Shown here: piece after piece, positions 1 to 4,558 of the stretch
Numbering within the stretch: the first letter of the stretch is position 1
How the letters are laid out: every line of letters starts with the position of its first letter
Source: an uncultured Clostridia bacterium
GTDB taxonomy: Bacteria > Bacillota > Clostridia > Christensenellales > UBA1242
Length of the DNA: 5,548 nt
Reading direction: 5' to 3'
Assembly (NCBI GenBank): GCA_934772445.1
Contig: CAKVMJ010000046.1
Coordinates: 1 to 5,548, forward strand
Made by a program: the position numbers and the translations under genes
Notes under the pieces: generated by a model
What the model was told of the DNA's origin: nothing
The model's input: only the letters and a program-made list of their open reading frames with translations
Databases searched by the model: none

Positions 1-69
1 TTGCGTTTCGCTATCCGTGAAGGTGGTAGAACAGTTGGTTCAGGTGTTGTTTCAAGCATCATCAAATAG
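1..69 (+). CDS. tuf: Elongation factor Tu, C-terminal end (partial)
   Basis: Frame 1 is open from the window edge and encodes 22 residues before a TAG stop at 67-69. The peptide reads LRFAIREGGRTVGSGVV followed by SSIIK, which is the highly conserved last strand of EF-Tu domain 3 (the RxGGRTVGxGVV signature and a terminal I-x-K). EF-Tu is the cytoplasmic GTPase that carries aminoacyl-tRNA to the ribosomal A site; its exchange factor EF-Ts is encoded about 2.4 kb downstream. The rest of the gene lies outside the window. A strong terminator follows, so tuf is probably the last gene of its own unit (often the str operon in Firmicutes, which cannot be confirmed here). Confidence 0.95.
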   Translation: MRFAIREGGRTVGSGVVSSIIK

Positions 70-96
70 TTTAAATTATAATTGATTTAGATTTTT

Positions 97-144
97 AAAC
101 ATCTTTTTAAGTTCATTAATTTGAATTTAAGAAGATGTTTTTTT
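97..144 (+). terminator. Rho-independent terminator after tuf
   Basis: The arms 97-115 and 122-140 pair over 19 positions, with two G-U wobbles and no bulge, around a 6-nt loop (116-121). The right arm runs into seven T residues (138-144). The stem is AT-rich but unusually long, which compensates for few G-C pairs. It begins 28 bases after the tuf stop and separates tuf from the downstream unknown gene. Confidence 0.88.
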
Positions 145-232
145 GTGCTTAAAATGTGAATAATTTAAAAAAAATAAGCAAAAATACTAGGCTTTATATT
201 TAATTTCTAACAAAAAATATTATGGCTTTTTA

Positions 233-260
233 TGTAATTATTGTTTTGAAGGTGTAATTA
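233..260 (+). repeat. Pair of TGTAATTA direct repeats around the -35 box
   Basis: TGTAATTA occurs at 233-240 and again at 253-260, exactly 20 bases apart (about two helical turns). A near copy, TATAATTA, lies at 268-275 on the -10 box. The two perfect copies bracket the -35 element of the promoter for the unknown gene. The spacing and placement would suit an operator, but the DNA is very AT-rich, so chance is a real alternative. Confidence 0.35.
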
Positions 261-273
261 AGTGTGGTATAAT
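246..273 (+). promoter_or_regulatory. Extended -10 promoter of the unknown gene
   Basis: The -10 box is a perfect TATAAT at 268-273, preceded by TGTG and one base (263-267), the Gram-positive extended -10 form. A TTGAAG -35 box (4 of 6 matches) lies at 246-251, with a 16-bp spacer. Transcription should begin near 280, leaving a leader of only about 14 nt that carries a GGAGG ribosome binding site at 283-287, six bases before the ATG at 294. Confidence 0.75.
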
Positions 274-293
274 TAAGAAAATGGAGGAAAAAT

Positions 294-1337
294 ATGGCTG
301 AAAAATTGTTGTTTGAAAGAAAGAAAACAGTTGATGAGTTTACAACGGAAAGGATTGATGCCATAGAAAATCAATTGCTTGGTGGCTATACTCCAGATGG
401 CGAGTATTATATTCCAAATGAAATTGTGAAAGAATTAATTGCAATTGAAAAAATTAAGAAATCTGCCTTTAATTCCTCAATTTTTTGCGTAAGCAATTTG
501 GCAGGTTTTGGTGAAATGATGTTCGAATTAAAAGTTGAACCCAAAAATGATGAAATTGTTATGGGTAGGCTTTATTTACTAGAAACCGTTTATAAAATTA
601 ATGGCTATTTGCAAAACACAATCCGTACGGAAATTGCTAGAATAGAAACTGATAACGAAAGCATCGTTGAAAGAGCTTATGATAAATTTAATATAAAAGT
701 TAAGTATGATGAAGAAGAAGGTAAGGATTATCTAATTAAGGATAATGATTTATTTAATGGCTATTGTATGGCAAAAAAACAGTTTTGCATAGCAATGAAA
801 GATTTGATGAATGATAAAGCAATGGATTTATATGGAAAATATTTTCAAACAAGAATGTTGCTTTTGAAAAAAACAAACTCCAATTATTCTAGGTCTGTGA
901 TAGATTTATATAATCAAGAAGTCAAAAAAATTGAAAAGTATTTTTATAAGTATGCCACAAATAAAAATAGAAACGAACTTTTGGATAAATGTTTTGAAGA
1001 TATTGATGGACAAGAGAAGTTTAAAGACCAAGAAAACGACTATAAAATAGAACAAGATAAAATTACAGCTCAATTTATTGAGGAAATGGATTTGTTGGAA
1101 GAACAATGCGAAGTTAAAGCAATAGATAATCTTAAAAAGAATGATAAAGATAAGATAAATGATATGCGAACAATGGCAAGCGTTCCAGCAAATAATGAGG
1201 AAATAAAGCCAAAAACTGAAGAAAAGGCTGAGAAGGAAGCTAAAGAAGAAACTAAAGGAAAAACAGATATTAAAGAATTGAGCAAAAAAGCAGAAAAATT
1301 AAACTTTGATAAATCCGAAGATGAAATGGAATTTTAA
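294..1337 (+). CDS. Conserved-looking hypothetical protein, 347 aa, helical with a charged tail
   Basis: I do not recognise this protein. The ATG start is fixed by GGAGG at 283-287 and by a promoter immediately upstream. There is no signal peptide and no membrane segment, so it is probably cytoplasmic. Residues 1-295 look like a folded, mostly alpha-helical body with a tyrosine-rich stretch near 31-40 (GGYTPDGEYY), a short glycine-containing segment at 70-73, and five scattered cysteines (65, 158, 165, 233, 272) that form no CxxC pair. Residues 200-290 have coiled-coil-like charge patterning. Residues 300-340 are Lys/Glu-rich and probably disordered, and the protein ends in SEDEMEF. I see no Walker, helix-turn-helix, zinc-finger or nuclease motif. 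It has its own promoter and terminator between tuf and rpsB, so it is monocistronic, and position alone does not link it to translation. Tryptophan is absent. It is a real gene judging by length, ribosome binding site and flanking signals. Confidence 0.85.
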   Translation: MAEKLLFERKKTVDEFTTERIDAIENQLLGGYTPDGEYYIPNEIVKELIAIEKIKKSAFNSSIFCVSNLAGFGEMMFELKVEPKNDEIVMGRLYLLETVYKINGYLQNTIRTEIARIETDNESIVERAYDKFNIKVKYDEEEGKDYLIKDNDLFNGYCMAKKQFCIAMKDLMNDKAMDLYGKYFQTRMLLLKKTNSNYSRSVIDLYNQEVKKIEKYFYKYATNKNRNELLDKCFEDIDGQEKFKDQENDYKIEQDKITAQFIEEMDLLEEQCEVKAIDNLKKNDKDKINDMRTMASVPANNEEIKPKTEEKAEKEAKEETKGKTDIKELSKKAEKLNFDKSEDEMEF

Positions 1338-1364
1338 AAAATGGGATATTTTCCCATTTTTTTT
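1336..1364 (+). terminator. Rho-independent terminator after the unknown gene
   Basis: The arms 1336-1346 and 1352-1362 pair over 11 positions (six A-T pairs at the base, then TGGGA with TCCCA) around a 5-nt loop. The right arm merges into eight T residues (1357-1364). The hairpin overlaps the last two bases of the TAA stop codon. Because the left arm starts with an A run, it could also work in the reverse direction, although no reverse-strand gene is seen here. Confidence 0.88.
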
Positions 1365-1396
1365 ATGCTATTCAAAAAAAATATTTGTTAAAATTA

Positions 1397-1425
1397 TTGA
1401 TATTTTTTTTCTTTTATGATAAACT
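1397..1425 (+). promoter_or_regulatory. Extended -10 promoter for rpsB-tsf
   Basis: TTGATA at 1397-1402 (5 of 6 to the -35 consensus) is followed after 17 bases by TAAACT at 1420-1425 (4 of 6), with the extended -10 dinucleotide TG at 1417-1418. The predicted start is near 1432, which gives a leader of about 170 nt before rpsB. Such a long leader is typical of ribosomal protein operons under feedback control. AT-rich sequence elsewhere in the gap offers only weaker alternatives, for example TATAAA near 1443 without a good -35 box. Confidence 0.6.
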
Positions 1426-1431
1426 ATTTAT

Positions 1432-1600
1432 GCTTTTATGTATAAAATCACACACCTATATGCTATTCTTTGAATTGTTGCCTAAAAAAGCCAAACTTTA
1501 AAGTTACATATTTCTAAGCCATATATGTAAATAAAAGTTTGAAAGGTGGTTCGAAGGAGCTTGATGCTATGGGGAGGAACAAAAACAAGGAGGAAAAGAA
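1432..1600 (+). promoter_or_regulatory. Structured 5' leader of rpsB, candidate S2 autoregulatory element
   Basis: A nested hairpin is visible. CAAACTTT (1492-1499) pairs perfectly with AAAGTTTG (1534-1541), and inside it TTACATAT (1504-1511) pairs perfectly with ATATGTAA (1523-1530). A possible closing helix pairs CACCT (1453-1457) with AGGTG (1544-1548). Downstream, GTTC (1549-1552) can pair with GAAC (1577-1580) over a purine-rich stretch. No U-tract follows these stems, so control, if any, would act on translation rather than by attenuation. In several bacteria S2 is known to repress its own operon through the rpsB leader; that this leader does so is inference. The actual rpsB ribosome binding site is AAGGAGG at 1587-1593. 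Confidence 0.5.
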
Positions 1601-2440
1601 ATGCCAGTAATTTCAATGAAACAATTGCTAGAAGCAGGCGTACATTTTGGTCACCAAACTAGAAAATGGAATCCCAAAATGGCAAAATACATCTTTACTT
1701 CAAGAAATGATATTCATATCATCAACCTTGAAGATACTTCAGTTTTAATCGATAAAGCTTATGATTTTATTAAGGACTGTGCAAGTAATGGTAAAACTAT
1801 CTTATTTGTTGGTACTAAAAAACAAGCTCAAAAAGCTATCGAAGATGAAGCAAAAAGATGCGGAATGTTCTATATCAACAGCCGTTGGTTAGGTGGAACA
1901 TTAACAAATTTCAAAACTATTAGAAGTAGAATTGAGAGATTAAATAAATTAACTCAAATGGAGAAGTTAGGAGAATTTGATTTGCTTCCTAAGAAAGAAG
2001 TTATCAAGTTAAAAGCCGAAATGGAAAAACTTGAGAAGAACTTAGGTGGTATTAAGGAAATGACTAAACTTCCTGATGTTCTATTCATTGTTGATACAAA
2101 GAAAGAACATATTGCAGTTAAAGAAGCTAAAGCTTTAAATATTCCTATCGTTGCATTAATTGATACAAATTGTGACCCAGAACCAGTTGATTATGTAATC
2201 CCAGGAAATGATGATGCTATTAGAGCAATTTCTTTAATTTTAGGTGCTATGGCTAATGCAGTTATCGAAGCAAGAGAAGGCGTAAGCCCAGAAGCTGAAG
2301 TTGCAGAAGCAAACGCAGAAACTAAAGAAGAAAATATTGCTGATGAATTAATCGCTAACCTAGATAAAGTTGTTGAAAATCTTTCTGCTGAAGAAGAAAA
2401 ACCAGCAAAAAAGAAAGCAACTAAAAAAGTAACTGAATAA
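1601..2440 (+). CDS. rpsB: 30S ribosomal protein S2
   Basis: S2 is a late-assembling protein of the small subunit, sitting between head and body and helping to recruit S1 where S1 is present. The 279-aa product has the family hallmarks in order: the N-terminal MKQLLEAGVHFGHQTRKWNP segment (6-25), FTSRNDIHIINLEDT (32-46), the SRWLGGTLTNF block (94-104), a coiled-coil insertion (about 107-150), the second S2 signature around PDVLFIVDTKKEH (158-170) and IPIVALIDTNCDP (181-193), and PGNDDAIRAI (201-210). The ATG has an excellent ribosome binding site, AAGGAGG, seven bases upstream. The protein is longer than the roughly 240-250 aa seen in E. coli and B. subtilis because of an acidic tail from about residue 227 that ends in a lysine-rich cluster (KPAKKKATKK, 267-276). 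It is followed by tsf after 21 bases, the usual two-gene unit. Confidence 0.98.
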   Translation: MPVISMKQLLEAGVHFGHQTRKWNPKMAKYIFTSRNDIHIINLEDTSVLIDKAYDFIKDCASNGKTILFVGTKKQAQKAIEDEAKRCGMFYINSRWLGGTLTNFKTIRSRIERLNKLTQMEKLGEFDLLPKKEVIKLKAEMEKLEKNLGGIKEMTKLPDVLFIVDTKKEHIAVKEAKALNIPIVALIDTNCDPEPVDYVIPGNDDAIRAISLILGAMANAVIEAREGVSPEAEVAEANAETKEENIADELIANLDKVVENLSAEEEKPAKKKATKKVTE

Positions 2441-2448
2441 TTTTAAAT

Positions 2449-2452
2449 GGAG
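2449..2452 (+). promoter_or_regulatory. Ribosome binding site that fixes the tsf start
   Basis: GGAG at 2449-2452 lies nine bases before the ATG at 2462. An in-frame ATG at 2447-2449 overlaps this site and has no purine-rich sequence of its own upstream, so it is very unlikely to be the start. Choosing 2462 also gives the usual short EF-Ts N-terminus ahead of the VRLRKRTNAG motif. Confidence 0.75.
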
Positions 2453-2461
2453 AAAGAGTTT

Positions 2462-3118
2462 ATGGAAGAAGCAAAATTTACAGCTGAGGACATTGTTAGA
2501 CTAAGAAAAAGAACTAATGCAGGTATGCTTGATTGCAAAAATGCATTAGCTGCCACAAATGGCGATATTGATAAAGCATCCGAATGGCTTAGAGAGAAAG
2601 GTATCTCTGCGGCTGCTAAGAAAGCTGATAGAATTGCAGCTGAAGGTCTTGTTCAATCATACATTCATATGGGTGGAAGAATTGGTGTTTTGGTTGAAGT
2701 AAACTGCGAAACAGATTTCGTTGCAAGAAGTGAACAATTTGTTGAATTCTGCAAAAACATTGCTCTTCAAATCGCTGCCTCAAAACCAGAGTATATAAGC
2801 CCAGCAGAAGTTCCTGCTGAAATCTTAGAACACGAAAAGGAAATTTTGAGAGCTCAAGCATTAAACGAAGGCAAAAAACCAGAAATTATTGAAAAGATGA
2901 TTGAAGGTAGAGTTAAAAAGTTCTATAAAGATGTTTGCTTACTAGAACAAGATTATGTTAAAGACCCAGATAAAACTATCACTCAAATTTTAAACGATGC
3001 TATCTTAACAATTGGTGAAAAAATTTCAATCAGAAGATTTGCAAGATTTGAAATGGGTGAAGGTTTAGAGAAGAGAAAAGATAATTTCGTTGAAGAAGTT
3101 ATGAATCAATCTAAATAG
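2462..3118 (+). CDS. tsf: Elongation factor Ts, short form
   Basis: EF-Ts is the guanine nucleotide exchange factor that releases GDP from EF-Tu in the cytoplasm. With the start at 2462 the protein has 218 aa. It shows the N-terminal UBA-like domain with signature LRKRTNAGMLDCKNAL (14-29) and WLREKG (42-47), the core motif NCETDFVARSEQF (81-93) whose Thr-Asp-Phe-Val contacts EF-Tu, the EGRVKKFYKDVCLLEQ block (148-163), and the closing RRFARFEMGEG (191-201). It is much shorter than E. coli EF-Ts (283 aa): one core repeat and the coiled-coil arm appear to be reduced, as in the short forms known from Thermus and cyanobacteria. All catalytic motifs are intact, so this is a subfamily trait and not a damaged gene. 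An in-frame ATG 15 bases upstream (2447) is rejected because it lacks a ribosome binding site. The gene is co-transcribed with rpsB and ends at a terminator. Confidence 0.96.
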   Translation: MEEAKFTAEDIVRLRKRTNAGMLDCKNALAATNGDIDKASEWLREKGISAAAKKADRIAAEGLVQSYIHMGGRIGVLVEVNCETDFVARSEQFVEFCKNIALQIAASKPEYISPAEVPAEILEHEKEILRAQALNEGKKPEIIEKMIEGRVKKFYKDVCLLEQDYVKDPDKTITQILNDAILTIGEKISIRRFARFEMGEGLEKRKDNFVEEVMNQSK

Positions 3119-3122
3119 TTTG

Positions 3123-3160
3123 AAAAGAAAGCAAAATTCTGCTTTCTTTTTTCTTTTTTT
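3123..3160 (+). terminator. Rho-independent terminator after tsf
   Basis: AAAAGAAAGCA (3123-3133) pairs perfectly with TGCTTTCTTTT (3140-3150) around a 6-nt loop. T runs follow at 3147-3152 and 3154-3160, broken by a single C. It starts five bases after the tsf stop and closes the rpsB-tsf unit where pyrH would commonly follow. Confidence 0.88.
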
Positions 3161-3172
3161 ATTCTAAATGTT

Positions 3173-3200
3173 TTGTAAATTGTGGTTTATATAGTAAAAT
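3173..3200 (+). promoter_or_regulatory. Promoter of the frr-uppS-cdsA operon
   Basis: TTGTAA (3173-3178, 4 of 6) and TAAAAT (3195-3200, 5 of 6) are separated by 16 bases. The start would be near 3207, giving a leader of about 26 nt. It sits directly after the tsf terminator, which makes a new promoter necessary for frr unless there is readthrough. Nearby AT-rich alternatives such as TAGTAT at 3205-3210 are less well spaced. Confidence 0.5.
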
Positions 3201-3232
3201 AAATTAGTATAAATATTAAAAGGCGGTAAATT

Positions 3233-3802
3233 ATGTTTACGGAAGAAATTGAAATGTTTTTAGAAGAATATCGTGATAACCTAAAGAAATCTTTAGAACA
3301 TCACGCTGATGAGTTGTTGCAAATTAGAGCAGGTAGAGCAAACCCAAAGTTAATCGAAAGAATTATGGTTGATTATTATGGTACTCTAACTCCAATCTCT
3401 CAAATGGCAACTATTTCTGTTCCAGAGGCAAGAATGATTCTTGTTAATATGTGGGATGTTTCTCAAATCAAAGCAGTTTGCAAAGCAATTGAGCAAGCAA
3501 ACCTTGGATTAAATCCTAGCGATGATGGAAAAGTTATTAGATTAATTTTCCCTCAATTAACAGAAGAGAGAAGAAAAGAATTTGTTAAGGAAATTGGTAA
3601 GATTACAGAGCAAAGCAAAGTAACTTGCAGAAATTATAGAAGAGATGTTCTTGATGAATTTAAGAAAATGAAAAAAGATAATGTTATATCTGAAGATGAT
3701 ATGGCAAGGCTTGAAAAAGATGTGCAAAAAGCATTAGATGATACAATTGCAGATATTGAAAAAAGAACTCAAGCTAAAGAAAAAGAACTTATGGAAGTTT
3801 AG
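3233..3802 (+). CDS. frr: Ribosome recycling factor (RRF)
   Basis: RRF acts with EF-G to split the 70S ribosome after termination so that the subunits can be reused. The 189-aa product, close to the usual 185 aa, carries the family pattern from end to end: LLQIRAGRANP (28-38) in helix 1 of the three-helix bundle, YYGTLTPISQMATISVPEAR (48-67) in the beta-rich domain II, LGLNPSDDGKVIRLIFPQLTEERR after it (91-114), and the bundle return CRNYRRD (132-138), which holds the conserved arginine region essential in E. coli RRF (Arg132 there). The ATG is preceded by AGGCGG at 3221-3226, a one-mismatch ribosome binding site at six bases. No terminator separates it from uppS 44 bases downstream, so it leads that operon. 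pyrH, the usual upstream neighbour, is missing. Confidence 0.97.
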   Translation: MFTEEIEMFLEEYRDNLKKSLEHHADELLQIRAGRANPKLIERIMVDYYGTLTPISQMATISVPEARMILVNMWDVSQIKAVCKAIEQANLGLNPSDDGKVIRLIFPQLTEERRKEFVKEIGKITEQSKVTCRNYRRDVLDEFKKMKKDNVISEDDMARLEKDVQKALDDTIADIEKRTQAKEKELMEV

Positions 3803-3833
3803 TTCATAGGTGAAAAGTGGAAATACAATTAAA

Positions 3834-3837
3834 GGAG
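3834..3837 (+). promoter_or_regulatory. Ribosome binding site that supports the TTG start of uppS
   Basis: AAAGGAG (3831-3837) ends nine bases before TTG at 3847. The first in-frame ATG lies beyond the catalytic DGNGRW motif, so it would remove the active site. The TTG is therefore the only convincing start. Confidence 0.8.
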
Positions 3838-3846
3838 TTTTAGCTT

Positions 3847-4557
3847 TTGAATACCACTATAAAAAATAATATAAAAATACCAACTCATATTGCTTTTATA
3901 ATTGATGGCAATGGAAGATGGGCAAAAGAAAGAAATATGCCAAGAAGTTATGGGCATAAGGTTGGTTTTAATACATTGATTAAAATTCTAAAAGAATGTT
4001 TTAATTTAGGTATTAAGTATGTAAGCGTTTATGCATTTTCAACAGAAAATTGGAATAGACCTAAAAAAGAAGTTGATTATTTAATGAACTTATTTAGAAA
4101 GATGCTTAAATCAAACTTATTAAATGATTTTCCAAATATTAAGATAAATATTATGGGGGATTATACAAGGTTTCCAGAAGATTTAGCAAAATCAATTGAA
4201 GATGTAATGAATGAAACAAAAGATAATGATGGCGGGATAATGAATTTAGGTTTAAACTATGGCGGAAGAGATGAAATAGTTTATGCCGTTAATAAGTTAT
4301 TAAAATTAGGAAAAAAGGAAATAACTAAAGAAGAATTTGCTAGTATGTTATACACATCTTCCCAACCCGACCCAGATTTTATTATTAGAACTAGTGGAGA
4401 ACAAAGGCTTAGCAACTTTATGCCTTGGCAATCGGCTTATGCGGAATTTTATTTCCCTAAAACTTATTGGCCAGCGTTTAATAAAAAAGAGTTACATAAC
4501 GCTTTAATCGAATATTCAAAAAGAGATAGGCGTTTTGGTGCTATAAAAGAAGGATAA
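3847..4557 (+). CDS. uppS: Isoprenyl transferase (undecaprenyl diphosphate synthase)
   Basis: This cis-prenyltransferase condenses isopentenyl diphosphate units onto farnesyl diphosphate to make the C55 carrier lipid for cell wall polymers; it is a soluble dimer that works at the membrane face. The 236-aa product shows the family motifs in order: IIDGNGRWA (18-26) with the catalytic aspartate at residue 20, PRSYGHKVG (32-40), YAFSTENWNRP (62-72), LNYGGRDEI (136-144), and IIRTSGEQRLSNF (179-191) followed by WQSAYAEFYF and WPAF, including the conserved glutamate near 200 that takes part in Mg/IPP binding. The start is TTG, fixed by AAAGGAG upstream. The length is near the usual 240-255 aa. It lies 44 bases after frr and its stop is one base before the cdsA ATG, so translation of the two is probably coupled. 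Exact product chain length cannot be told from sequence; C55 is inferred from context. Confidence 0.95.
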   Translation: MNTTIKNNIKIPTHIAFIIDGNGRWAKERNMPRSYGHKVGFNTLIKILKECFNLGIKYVSVYAFSTENWNRPKKEVDYLMNLFRKMLKSNLLNDFPNIKINIMGDYTRFPEDLAKSIEDVMNETKDNDGGIMNLGLNYGGRDEIVYAVNKLLKLGKKEITKEEFASMLYTSSQPDPDFIIRTSGEQRLSNFMPWQSAYAEFYFPKTYWPAFNKKELHNALIEYSKRDRRFGAIKEG

Positions 4558-4558
4558 A

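Noticed and set aside
906..1106. Reverse-strand open frame of 66 codons with a hydrophobic translation
   Set aside because: It lies wholly inside the unknown gene, opposite A-rich codons, so its Phe/Leu/Ile content is just the complement of Lys/Asn codons. It has no convincing ribosome binding site or promoter.
1070..1285. Reverse-strand open frame of 71 codons rich in Ser/Leu/Phe
   Set aside because: It is the antisense of the Lys/Glu-rich tail of the unknown gene. The apparent membrane-like composition is a by-product of that bias.
294..1337. Unknown gene as a recent mobile or phage acquisition
   Set aside because: There are no integrase, repeats, target duplications or att-like sites around it, and its base composition looks like that of its neighbours.
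1434..1447. TTTTA-TGTA-TAAAA hairpin near the start of the rpsB leader
   Set aside because: A five-pair A-T stem is too weak to matter, and such palindromes are frequent in DNA of this composition.
1432..1600. T-box or known riboswitch ahead of rpsB
   Set aside because: There is no T-box TGGNACCGCG-like sequence, no terminator/antiterminator pair, and no aptamer core I recognise. A ribosomal protein leader fits better.
2616..2861. Reverse-strand open frame of 81 codons
   Set aside because: It is fully contained in tsf, whose motifs are unmistakable, and its translation is Gln/Leu/Phe-rich in the way expected of a complementary frame.
3803..3846. Separate promoter or terminator between frr and uppS
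   Set aside because: The 44-base gap has no hairpin with a T-run and no paired -35/-10 boxes; only the uppS ribosome binding site is clear.
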